From positions 17,801,561-17,865,560 of the forward strand of contig CM055095.1 of the NCBI GenBank assembly GCA_029204225.1: 64,000 bases of DNA, given 5' to 3'. Under the pieces are notes generated by a model. It saw only the letters and a program-made list of their open reading frames with translations, made no database searches and had not been told where the DNA came from. The position numbers were made by a program, and so were the translations under genes. Positions 10,941 through 21,139 of the stretch are shown one piece after another; within the stretch, counting starts at the first letter, position 1; each line of letters opens with the position of its first letter. This stretch comes from Diphasiastrum complanatum. Its lineage: Eukaryota; Streptophyta; Lycopodiopsida; Lycopodiales; Lycopodiaceae.

Positions 10941-13220
10941 AGTTGTTGCAGTTTTTACGATTTGATTTAATGGCTACTTATTGCAAGTTTTACGATTTCA
11001 TTGTTGCGGCTTGTTACGGTTCCATGTGCGGTTCGACTGTTACGGTTCCGGCATTAACCTTTTTGCGGGTGCAGGATGTGACACTGCATTTAAGTACGCC
11101 AACGGGTCATAACCAGGATGGGTACGATGGCCTAGATTTCGGCGATGGTTAATGCCATTAAAGGTAACATTTAAATGGTACATGAATGCTCGAGTTCATT
11201 CGACGATACCATAGCCGTCGATACGCATCTACCATGTGGCGTTTGGAAGTGCTGGAGTAATTTAAAACAGACGTTCACCATCCCAGAACTACTTTCTAAT
11301 CAAGAGTTCTGGTGTTGCGGATTAGTACCAAGTATTCACAAGCAAGTTAAGGCGATTGCACCAAGAGAACGACAACGATGGCAGCAATTGGTAAGGGCTC
11401 CAGATTCATCAAGCGTTCGATAGTCAGAGGTGCAATTCACGACTATTTGGCAATCTTCAACAATTTGATCCGAACAAAATCATGGAGAAGGCAGCGTTAG
11501 AATTTCATAACAAATTCAAGAGAGAGACAAAGGACAAGGGCACCACACAAGTGCGGAACGTGTTGATCCAGATTACTGAGCAATCGTTTGGTGACACCAT
11601 CGAATTGCCAGTAAATTTCGATATACCGAATGTGCCTTCAGTACAAATGACAGATTTCTTCCCTGCAGAGGCATTCAACAAGGAGCAAGGAAATAAATTA
11701 AGTATCTGCAAACCAGCTACACTAGGTGTTTGGGGGAGGTGGATGAATCAAGTAATTTTCGGACGGCACACTGATCAAGAAGCGGGGTTACTCTAGCAAA
11801 ACCAAGTTCAAGACGCTGCCCTAAGCAGTATTTTGTCAATACCAAACGTACAAGGGGATGAGGCTGAGGTCCAATCTGACTCATATAGTCTGCAAACACA
11901 ACAAGAACCAATGCAGGTTGAGGGTTTAACAGGCGTTTTACCACAGGTTCAGCCGCAAGAAGAAGATTTATCACAAGGAGTGGGGGGGACATTGTGCATG
12001 AACAGACCGATCAATTCTAGGAAGTGGACGTGATAGTGGAGCACTCGAAATACCATGATGATGACAACATCCGGACGTTTCTCTAACGACTTTTCTCCAG
12101 GTATACGATCTGGAATGGAGTTTGTTAAAAGTTACCAATCGCTAGAAGGGCAGGTATGGTATTGCCATACTCTGTATGTTCAACAAACAGAACGCCTAAA
12201 GATTGTTGAAGAAGAAGGGCCCAAAGTACGCCAGTACCAAGCAAAACTATAGGAGAGAGAAGTACGGATAAGCGGATTACATGAAAAGCTCAAAAGAAGG
12301 GATGAGGAGAATAAAGCGTTGCTAGATCGCAATGCGCAATATTTTGAAAGAAAAACGAAACGCCAGAGAGAAGCCGCTGGACTACAAACATATAAAGATG
12401 TGATTGAATACGAGAAGGATTCATTGCAAACTCAACTCGATAGCATCACTGCAGGCGGATCAGTCTGTATTGACAATGCGGGACTCAAGGAATAGACAAG
12501 TGCAGCACTTAAAGCAATAGTTGTCTGACTTACAAGGCACACTTCACCACAAAGAAGCAGAATGTCAGAAATTATAGGAAGAGGCAAAAGGCTTACTAAT
12601 GGACATTGCGGATTTGACCAATAAACTCAAGCCCAGACGAGATTTCGTGCAAGCGGATACAAGTCAACACCAACATAGTCAAGCTGTGAGAAATTCAATA
12701 GAAAATCAATCCTTGATGGTTGTACCACATAAATCCTTGGTGAAAAGACCCAAAACAAGATTGGGCAGGGAGGTAAACAGCTTGTACAAGGCTTTACATC
12801 CCTGGATACACCTACGCAACATAGAACATGCATGGAATATTGATTATCTGTTCTGCCAGGGGTGAAGGATATCACGACGAAAGAGTGGGATGAGCCATGG
12901 GAGCTATGTGAGTTGTATGAGTTCTGGCAAGATTTGGAGTTGAAAGCACAAACGATTTTGGCTTGGGCATTCTTACAAGGCTGGGTGAAGATCAAACATG
13001 CAGACGACATTGGTAGACAAATTCGATGTTTTTTGTGGTACAGTATATGTATGAAGTCGAACATGCCTTACCGATACATAATGACTTGCACTACCAAACT
13101 ATTGGAGAATGTGAGAAACGAAAATAGCTCGAAAAGAAAACGAACACGAAAAAGACTCGAACGAGAAACGAACTCGAACGGATACCATGACTCCTACATA
13201 TGTCACACCTAATTATCCCG
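10941..13220 (+). pseudogene. Decayed unknown gene with coiled coil (gene Y)
   Basis: A run of plus-strand frames (11175-11423, 11430-12495, 12500-12865, 12862-13212) reads as one protein broken by frameshifts and stops. Base composition is less AT-rich than its surroundings. The first part is mixed. A Gln-rich linker (11830-11990) follows, then a long charged coiled coil (about 12180-12600, with heptad-like KVRQYQAKL and EKLKRRDEENKALLDRN segments). The last part is a Trp-rich globular-looking end (HPWIHLRNIEHAWN, KEWDEPWELCELYEFW, AWAFLQGW). At least five internal stops are TAG at positions where Gln would fit (11794, 12250, 12493, 12518, 12575). I do not recognise the family. It is cut on the right by a copia fragment near 13220. 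Confidence 0.5.
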
Positions 13221-13224
13221 ACAT

Positions 13225-14271
13225 TTCGAAACTCTCCTCACATACCAAAATGCTTCGTTAATAGATTGAGAAGCAGCAATATACTTTGCTTCTGTAGAAG
13301 AAAGTGTGATAGAGGTTTGCTTACGACTATTTCATGAAATAGCACTGTCGTTGAAGAAGAATGTAAATCCAGATGTGGACTTACGATTGTCTACATCTCC
13401 TCCCCAGCTTGCATCAGAATACCCACTGAGCTGATGAAGATTGTCGTTGCTGAATTCTCCATAGCAGATGCACTGGTCCATGGTAGCTCGAATATACCTC
13501 ATGACTCTTATGAGAGCCTTCCAATGGGTAATGCCAGGATTAACCATATATTGGCTGAGTGAGCTTATTGCAAAAGAGATATCTAGTCTTGTACAGACCA
13601 TTGCATACATGAGAGATCCAAGTATTGATCGATAAGGATACTCTCTCATCTGCTCCTCTTCCGGCTTGGTCTGGGGACATTGGTCCTTTGACAAATGCAG
13701 GCCTGGATCCATCGGTGAGTGAGCTAATTTACAATTTATTAGATTGTATCTATTTAGAATATTGTAAAGATACCTTTGTTGAGTGATGTAAATCAGTCAT
13801 CTCGCTCTTTCTCTGTGGATCTGAATGTCCAGACAGAAGTGAGCTTCGCCCAGATTCGTCATGTCGAACTCTGAAAATAACATCCGCTTAGAATCCTTGA
13901 CCAAATTGGTATTGTTGCTGGGTATCATCCACCTATAAGGTGATGAAAATGAAGCATTGATGCACTGACTTGGAATAGACATTGCAATCAGCAGTGTTTA
14001 GTTTGAATCCTTGTTCGATGAGGAATGTGTTGATCCTTTGAAACCAAGCTCTGGCAGACTGTTTCAAGCTGTAAAGTACTTTGTGGAGTTTACAGACATG
14101 ATTCTTCATACCTTTCAGAACGTATCCTTCGGGCTGGATTATGTATATGTCTTCTTGTATAACTCCATTCAGATAGGCTGTTTGCACGTTAAGTTGATGT
14201 ACTTCGAGGTCGACAGCTACAGCATAAGACAAGAGTGTTCAGATCGACGAATGTTTGACCATTGGACTGAA
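13225..14271 (-). pseudogene. Copia RT and RNase H fragment
   Basis: Minus-strand order: PMVKHSSI then SYAVAVDLEVHQLNVQTAYL (RT palm), QPEGYVLKGM, VLYSLKQSARAW, SEFDMTNLGEAHFCL, then SILGSLMYAMVCTRLDISFA, the RNase H YSDASWGGDVDNRKSTSG, and SSTEAKYIAASQS (Glu block, near 13270-13300). Four frames and several stops are used, so it is dead. The YVDD region is deleted or altered. Both ends are truncated; on the right it meets a plus-strand copia piece near 14272. Confidence 0.8.
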
Positions 14272-14529
14272 AGTAATGACACTTCTCTTCTACACACTAC
14301 TAAGAGTGATCTATCAAAGGAATTCGACATGACTGATTTAGGAGCTGTCCATTCTTTGCTAGGAATTCATGTTACTAGAAATAGGCTTCAGAAGAAAATC
14401 TATCTTAGCCAACAGACATTTTAGAAAAGTTTCATATGTCTAATTACAACCCAATTGATACTCCAATGGATCCAAGTATAGTATTGACTAAACCTACTTG
14501 TGCTGATTCTGATAGTGAAGTACTCGACA
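14272..14529 (+). pseudogene. C-family copia RT fragment, left part
   Basis: The frame reads NDTSLLHTTKSDLSKE, FDMTDLGAVHSLLGIHV and KKIYLSQQTF, then, after a frameshift, the PIDTPMDPS block. The same sequence occurs on the minus strand at 62830-63090, which defines the family. It is interrupted at 14530 by a solo LTR and resumes at 15130. Confidence 0.75.
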
Positions 14530-15129
14530 TGTCAAAATATTGAAAAATCTTTCTAATGTTGTGAGTATGGGTCCTAAAAATGCCAAAGATGAATTGAGCT
14601 CTTTTGGCTTAGTATAGACCCATCTTAGAATATAATATTCAAGGTAGGTAGAAGTAGAAACTCGAGCTACCATAGGAATTGCCATTTGTACTTTACATGC
14701 CACATTTAATGCATGAAAAGGCTATGTGGCACAATTAGACAGTGTGAGGTGGCTTGGATAAGTCTAGATAGCTTGAGAGGTGGATCCACAACTCCAATTC
14801 AACTCAAAGTAGGAGAAGAGTCCATGGATCTATATATATGTGATATACTTTCATTGAGAAAATGATGAAATTTGTGTGTAATGCAAATTTGGAGACAAGC
14901 TCTTTGTGCCCTCTCTCTCTCCACGAGTTTTGTACTTGTTATTTTCTCTCTCTAGCCGAGTAGAGGCATTTATGATGCTTTGTCTTATGTTTTGTTGACT
15001 GATCTTGCTTGTAACACGTATGATCAGCTTTGCTATTGACAACCAATGCTAGTTTGATCTTTATGGTGTTATTGTACTTAGGAGATCAAAAATACATGTG
15101 TAGGGCATTCCACACGTGTGAATTCAGTA
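14530..15129 (+). mobile_element. Solo LTR, B family
   Basis: It runs from TGTCAAAATATT to ATTCAGTA and aligns over its whole length with the LTR at 41240-41858. The host copia sequence resumes directly after it: the left flank ends CTCGACA and the right flank starts GACATAGC, giving a 4-bp repeat GACA. The intact host sequence can be compared at about 62800 on the minus strand, where the same reading is uninterrupted. The palindrome CACACGTGTG lies at 15111-15120. No internal sequence remains. Confidence 0.8.
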
Positions 15130-15548
15130 GACATAGCGAAGTACCCTTATCATTCACTAATAGGATCTTTGATGTATGCAATGTTGTTTACTAGACCAGA
15201 TTTAGCATACACTGTTAGCACGTTAAGTCAATTTATGTCAAATCCTAGGATCTCTCATTGGAAAGCATAAAAGAGAGCGATGAGATATATTCTGTCTGAC
15301 AACTTGAGCTGTATTTCATTGTCACTGAATTCCAGATTTCATGGCAACTCCAAGGACATAGAAATCCAGTATTATTTCATTTGGGAGAAAGTTTTCTCAA
15401 GGAAAGTGATCCTTCAATACTACTCCACAACAGCAATGGTCGCAAACATCTTTACCAAAGCGCTTCCCAGGATCAAACATCAGAAGTTCTTCAACATGCT
15501 GAACCTGACGAAGATACCAAGGCACCAACTGTGACCTTAAAGGGGACT
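15130..15548 (+). pseudogene. C-family copia RNase H remnant and polypurine tract
   Basis: It continues the reading broken at 14529: TRPDLAYTVSTLSQFMSNP-like sequence up to about 15290, then a jump that removes the RNase H centre, then the RNase H C-terminus (HRK-like end, IFTKALPRIKHQKFFNML). The polypurine tract TTAAAGGGGAC lies just before the LTR at 15549. Confidence 0.7.
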
Positions 15549-16161
15549 GTTGGAAATTAAGCCCACAGTTGTCTTCTTCGTGAATGACTAAATTCTATTT
15601 CATGATTATTCCTGCATGTTTATTGATCATTGATCTAGGGTCAGGTGAAATCAACTTTGGTTCTACGTCTGCTCATCTGATACCTATAGAACTCACAAAC
15701 TTAGATAGCCAATTTATTTGATGAACGTCTACAACGGGCTTCCGACTGATCTCCAGCAAAGGGTAACCAATCCTGTCATAATTTCAAGTTTGGACGTTAA
15801 GTTTAATAACTTGAAGTCATTGAAGACTCGGTCATCTTCAAGGACTTCCACAAACTATCATTTAGAACAAGTCTACAGATTTACAATACTTTTTCAATAG
15901 TCTGCAGAAATACACTAAGTGTCGCACAGTTCGTCTTTTTCGCATTTTTTCAAAAAATGCGAAGAGAGAAAATTGCCGAAGGTCATCTATTTTCATGAGT
16001 TAAACTGTTTTAAAGACATCTTCAGTTTTTTAAGGGTACCTTTGGCTTTTTCGCAAAATCCAAAAGAGAGAGAAAATGTCGAAGGTCATCTGTTTTGAAT
16101 GAGGAACGTTCCCAGCCACTTCCCGAAATTTGCGAAGTGAGAGAAAACCACTCTACGTAAA
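15549..16161 (+). mobile_element. C-family copia 3' LTR, 3'-truncated
   Basis: It starts TGTTGGAAATTAAGCCCACAG directly after the polypurine tract and follows the first 600 bp of the full C LTRs at 30048-31426 and 60154-61525 (both minus strand, about 1.37 kb). Similarity ends near 16161 after CGTAAAG, so the outer half is missing. Confidence 0.75.
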
Positions 16162-16281
16162 GCTTAGTTTGACAGAATGTTCACCAAGTTACATAATGAT
16201 TTCAAGTCTGTAGATGAGTGCCCAATTCACAATAAAAAATGAAGATTTGTTGATTTTTAGTCTGCATTTGTTTTTTTTCTT

Positions 16282-17397
16282 TTGTTAAATATTTTTGACG
16301 ATTCGGAAGCTGGCCCTTTCACTTCTGAAGCTGCTTCTTCTAGTGGTACAAAGTCTGAAAAGTCAAAGATTGTAGATATAGATTTTTTTTTTATTGATAC
16401 GAGTGTTAGTTTAGATGATTGTACAAATTTTGATCCTGCACAAAACATGGCATCGTTTATTGGCCCTAGAACTTTCAACACCCTTTCCCCTTCTGATAAA
16501 TGTCTTATCACATTGTCTACTTATAATGTAGATAATAATTCTTTTTTGACATTATCGGATATATCGGATCTTTTTTATTTCACTGAAGCTGAGACTCTTT
16601 GCATTTTGAGCAAAAAGCTTGATGAATGTTCAGATATAATTGATTTTGATGCCAATGATCTTCTCCCTGATGTTGGCGATGTACATAATGATGACCTTTA
16701 CTCAAGGAAAGATTGCTTAAAAATGGCTGTGGAGAAAATGCGCAATAAAGAAGATGATCTACCTTTTGAAAAGGAGTTTCTTAGAATTCAAAATCTCTGA
16801 CTTTTCCAAAACCAACTATCTATTCACCAACTACATTGACATCGAGAGGTGGACATAATATTGATTGAGAGACAACAATCAAGGAAGACAATGCTAAATG
16901 CATAAGTTTTGTATCTTATTATGGACTAGTAGATTCGTTATGTCAGATTATATACTAGAGCTTACTTTGGATTTTCTCATTTCAGGAAACAATTTTTCCT
17001 GATGATTTTGCAATTCATTGAGGAGGGCAGAGATCTTCTGCAAGAAAATTTTCAAGAGATCATGCACTGGGGCATTATCTAAAGTTCTTTAAGAATAATG
17101 AGATAAGTGTTGCCCATCCAAAGTTTCATCAACATGGTGAGACAATGATTATGACAATCAAGGCAATGTTTGATTGTGCATAGAATAATTTTTGTAAAGA
17201 AAACTATTGCATTTAAAATTTTAGGATATGGACCAGTGAATTCCATGTTCAGATCATCTCATTTTGCATTGTATGCTGCTTACATTGGTCTGAGTAAGCA
17301 TGAAAACTATGAGCTGTTGGATCCATACGAAAGAAGAAAATTGTTGCATGATTCTAAGTTGCAACTTTCATTAGAGAAAGTATCGGAAGCAGAGTAG
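16282..17397 (+). pseudogene. Decayed intron-containing gene of unknown family (gene P)
   Basis: An open frame of 172 residues (16282-16800) is Ser- and Asp-rich, with acidic FDANDLLPDVGDVHNDD. A +1 shift extends it as KISDFSKTNYLFTNYIDIE. A plausible 75-bp intron (GTATCT at 16911, ACATTTCAG-like acceptor ending 16985) leads to FPDDFAIH and GHYLKFFKNNEISVAHPKF, then to GYGPVNSMFRSSHFALYAAY (to 17397). Stops at about 17019 and 17184 show decay. I do not recognise it. It converges on gene X, with the two ends about 50 bp apart, so the two might be genes of one DNA element. Confidence 0.45.
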
Positions 17398-17447
17398 ATA
17401 CTGCTGAATTGTACTTTGTAAAAAAATTCATTTGATATATTGTGTGT

Positions 17448-18499
17448 CTATTGCCTATTGGCTTGTATAAATTTGCATGCTTTTTGAAAAATTTTATAAT
17501 CCCTCAATTTTGAATTATGACGAATTTGGATTCTTCTATAAAACCATTGGAAAAGTTGCAGTATATAGCTGTTTTTTGTGCTAGTCCTGCCATGTTGTGT
17601 ACTTTTATGAAATGCCGCTCTTGCTAGGCAATGAGATTTTTCCATTCCTTGCGATGACCATATGCTAAGACTTCTACTATTTCTTGCAAATAATGTCGAA
17701 TGATGCCGTAATATGTCTTGCATGTCATAAAAACATAATCTAAATTAGTACCAAAAGTATCTAATTTAATTGCACATATTTGTCTATAGTAGTGTAACAT
17801 CAAAATCTTACCATATAATGTGTTATATTATCAACACCCCATGCACTTCAAACTGTATCCACAAATTCACTGGTTGTTTTCTGTATCATTTGTACATCAG
17901 TATTTGAAAATTTATCTTTTCTCAAGTATTTCACCATGTTGTCTCATTTTTTCCAAACTTCTATCTTGTGTATACAAGTAGAATGTTTTTCTTTGAAATC
18001 TTGAGTTGCTGCAATAATCTCTTTCCAAACCGAGTATTAAATCTTGGATTGTTTGCCAGAACAATTTGATAAAAATCTTCAAGCTTTGGATCCTCCAATG
18101 CTCAGCTTGCATTAAATATTTCCTGTTTTACCTGGTGTCATATTTTTATATTTTAACGTGGCCTTTATGTAAGCCTGCTTTAGACAACACATCCTCTAAT
18201 ATGGAAATAGCTTCCTTCGCATCTTCCTCTGGTTCGAAATTCCATACAAACAAGATGTGAAGATATATTATTTTTTCTATAATACGCACCATCGCATGCA
18301 ATGTACAAATATGAACATTCTGAAGAAGAATCGATAGTACAGGTTTCCAATTAGGATCTTCTCGATCTCTTGATATTCTTGTACTCCTTGTTATGTCTTT
18401 TGATGTCTTCATGCAGTACAAACAAGGGTGTTTAGAGTTAGCGCCATGTGTGCAAAAAGTACAAAAAGGACCAAGAGTGGATCCTAATCTGATCCTCAA
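17448..18499 (-). pseudogene. Gene X, 3' exons (transposase-like, unknown family)
   Basis: Minus-strand exons contain a Cys-rich zinc-ribbon-like block, CTFCTHGANSKHPCLYC (CX2C...CX2C), then WKPVLSILLQNVHICTLHAM and RIIEKIIYLHILFVWNFE. Further on come a frameshifted LEDFYQIVLANNPRF segment, a likely intron (GTAAGATTTTG donor near 17800) and a final part with HRKEWKNLIA, stop (TAG at a Gln-like site), QERHFIKVHNMAGL. The overall shape (acidic motif upstream, EWHLAGD-like motif, CX2C block, His-rich helix) reminds me of RNase H-fold transposases, but I cannot name the family. Confidence 0.5.
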
Positions 18500-19330
18500 G
18501 AGGAATTGGTTGTCAGATTACTTGATCTATCAATCTACTTGAGATTAAGATCAATCTAGATCAATTCTAGACACAAAATCCTAACAAGAACAATCATTAA
18601 TTGAAGGTAGGTGTACTTTTTGGTTTCACACGTGTGAACCACTGTCTGAGTACGGAATCCAACCTGAAAATCAAGTACACATTGATAGAACCTCAAAACA
18701 ATCAAAATAAATGTAGACAAATGGAGAGAATCACTCAAAATTGCTTCCAAAACCAAGATTGGTGTCTCACATTGATTATGGCCAAATGTGGCTCTATATA
18801 TACAATAAGTGGGAGCTCGTGATACTGATCATTCCTCTGATCCCACATGTGTGAAGGTGCTTTTTCATATAATGATTCATCATGCAAAACTGACACTTGG
18901 ACAAAACCTTCTATTTTGAGCACTTTTGGTCTATTTTCCTTCTATATGGAGATCTACTTGGAAATCTTCTAGAACTCAAAATTTGCCTACTTCAGCTTAT
19001 TCCACATGTGTGAGTTGTCCTCTACACATGGGATATGACAGCTAACCAAAGGATGTGGCTCATGCAATCAATAGATTGATGCCATGTGTCATATGTCTAG
19101 AAAACTAGTTTTTGGCCTTTTTAGCCACTAAAACTTGAATTAAATCATATGTACATCCTATATGATTATGGTACATGACAAGTACACTAGTTTCACACGT
19201 GGGAACAGGCTCCACACATGTGTGTTTATCTATATACAAGATTTTTGGCCTCTACCAAGCTTATTTTTGCATTTTACACACCATGGGATACATTGAACAT
19301 ACATTTTGATGTGATCTCCTGCTAAATGTC
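18500..19330 (-). mobile_element. Solo copia LTR-like insertion in gene X
   Basis: This stretch separates two parts of gene X that would otherwise be adjacent: the EWHLAGD-like end of one exon near 19330 and the start of the Cys-rich exon near 18495. It contains the hallmarks of the E-type LTRs: TTTCACACGTGTGAAC at 18625-18640, repeated CACATGTGTG sites near 18845, 19010 and 19210, TGAGTACGG, and a TATATATA box near 18795. Exact ends and a target duplication could not be fixed by eye. Confidence 0.55.
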
Positions 19331-20110
19331 ATTCAATGTTGAAAGTGCCAATTCCAGGAATATTGAGTGGAGCTCCCTCCATGTGATTTTTTATGGTGGC
19401 AGGATATGACGTTCTATTAAATATCCATGAGAGAATGTCATGGTCTTCTTTCATCACCTATAAGAGAATACAAAAACGTGATTAGCCTCATAATATTAAC
19501 ACAAAGACGATTTTCCCATATTAAAATGATTATCTCTATTGATTATGCGAAGGAACTGCTATACCTGAAATGCTGCCAACCACTGGAAATCATTTTCTGA
19601 TTGAACACTAAAATTGAGGCCTTCTGAGTCTTCTGAATTTGAAAGTGCTCCATTCATGATCGTGAGACTGACTCTTTCCATTTTCTGTCCTTTTATAATT
19701 TCAGACTCATCTAACTTGAGAACAACTATCAACTTGTTATTGACATTCTCATTTGTAATACCGTAAAAATTTATGATGAATGTTAGTAACTGATTAATGT
19801 TAATAAATAAATTGTTGGAATTGTTATATGCTAGACTTTCTCCTTTCGAGCAATATACTTCATTGATATGAGATGGATTACCAACTATTGTCTGCATACC
19901 TTGGTTTAACATGTCTCTTTTTTTTTAAAGATGAAATGGTCGTGGGATTGAAAACTTTTTAATACTTACCTGTGCAAATGCCTCCTTTATCATCTTAAAC
20001 ATTGTTGCATATGCTTCACTACTGATGCTAGAAAAGTCACATGCTCCCTGAAGCAATGTCATTATAGAAACTTTGAGAGCAAAAAGGGCCTTCCAAAAAG
20101 ATTCCTTTTA
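19331..20110 (-). pseudogene. Gene X, central exons
   Basis: Three spliceable minus-strand exons can be read. (1) about 19971-20105: FWKALFALKV through MFKMIKEAFAQ, ending at a GTAAGT donor at 19970. (2) about 19562-19903: TIVGNPSHINEVYC, a LLTFIINFYGI helix, then VVLKLDESEIIKGQKMERVS, ending CAG before GTATAG. (3) from an acceptor near 19461: VMKEDHDILSWIFN to PGIGTFNIE, a TGA at a Trp-like site, HLAGD. The phases of exons 1-3 agree without any shift, which supports a real gene. The last two motifs carry Asp residues that could be catalytic. Confidence 0.55.
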
Positions 20111-20360
20111 TTTTTTTTAGCTTTTTCAGCTTTCTCTAGACCAATAGAAAAACTCCATGTATACTTCTACGTAATGTAGAAAATCTGTCCAAAAAAAGTG
20201 GGCCAATTTTTTTTTTAAATGTAACGTATGGCATATTAAAGAAGAACAAAAAAAAAAGTAGACCTTGAATCTAAAAAATATGACGGGCTGGGGGGGGGGA
20301 GATCATTTTGAGAGAAAGGAAATTTGGGAGGCCACGCCTCCTTGGAAAAGAGTGCCACGG

Positions 20361-20806
20361 CCCCTTCAAGATGCTAGCCCAATTCAGGGCGCGACCCTCA
20401 TGTGATGCCAAATAGCCCCCTCCCTCCCCCCCTCCCCCTCGATGCTAGCACACCCCTCCACTGGCGCGTGGGCGCTAGCGTGCCCTCTCCCAGCCATAGG
20501 TGCTCCGAGGGGGCACCAGCGCGCAGTATGAGGGGAGGGGAGCCAGCGCATTGTACCTGGGCCCAAATACAGCCGTGCAGCCCCCCCCCCCCCCCCCCCC
20601 CGATGCAGCCGTGCCAGCCCAGCCTCCCCTCCCCTCGTATTGCATGCTGGCTCTCCCTCAGAGCCGTGTTGGTTGGGAGAGGCCGCACTAGTGCCCATGC
20701 GCCAACTCACCCCCTGCGCTAGCATCAACGGGGATGAGGGAGAGAGGGGCTATTTGGCATCACAGGGGGGTCGTGCCCCGAATGGGCCCAACGTCTCGAA
20801 GGGGGT
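20361..20806. repeat. GC-rich foldback (long inverted repeat)
   Basis: Two arms of roughly 200 bp are imperfect reverse complements around a run of 21 C residues at 20581-20601. Clear matching blocks are GTGATGCCAAATAGCCCC (20402) against the complement of GGGGCTATTTGGCATCAC (20746-20763); GCGACCCTC against the complement of GGGTCGT; GATGCTAGC at both ends of the inner arm; and GTATGAGGGGAGGGGA against the complement of TCCCCTCCCCTCGTAT. It is far more GC-rich than the region. The frames across it on both strands are by-products of composition. Confidence 0.75.
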
Positions 20807-21066
20807 GCGCCCCCTCCCCCCCCGCTCTGTCAACAAATTCAAATTAAAAAACACCCCCTCTCTCTTTTTCTCTTAACAAATTCAAAATTAACCACCATGG
20901 CCGGGCCCCCCCCCCCCAAACACCCGGAGAATGAGATGCGATGTAATTAAAAAAATTGCACCCTTTTCCCTCATTAATTTTGATTTTTTCAAGACTTTTC
21001 TCACACCTCTTGTTATATCTTTTTTTCACATTAATGATTTAATTTTTTTTTTTGTTTATTATACTT

Positions 21067-21095
21067 GGCTGCCCGAGTTGTAAACTCGGGCAGCC
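21067..21095. repeat. Perfect 13-bp hairpin
   Basis: GGCTGCCCGAGTT, loop GTA, AACTCGGGCAGCC. Both arms match completely. It lies between the foldback and gene X exon 3, next to a sequence block repeated at 22563. Confidence 0.9.
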
Positions 21096-21139
21096 TACAT
21101 GGCAATTCTTATAGGGCCCTTTTCAAACCAGTATTTTCT
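21094..21139. repeat. Short direct repeat, copy 1
   Basis: The block CCTACATGGCA...TTATAGGGCCCT...TATTTTCTCTAATG also occurs at 22563-22614. Both copies stop at CTAATG and then join different sequence (gene X exon here, copia there), which suggests the end of a small element or the scar of a rearrangement. Confidence 0.55.

Noticed and set aside
11794-12577. TAG read as Gln (genetic code change) in gene Y
   Set aside because: The intact E polyprotein and the other frames use the standard code; methylated-C deamination explains the stops more simply.
20384-20876. Several overlapping Pro/Gly-rich frames on both strands
   Set aside because: They lie in the GC-rich foldback, overlap each other on both strands and follow base composition.
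21067-21110. Hairpin as a Helitron 3' end
   Set aside because: A hairpin is present, but the bases 10-12 nt downstream read CTTA rather than CTRR, and no rolling-circle replicase was seen.
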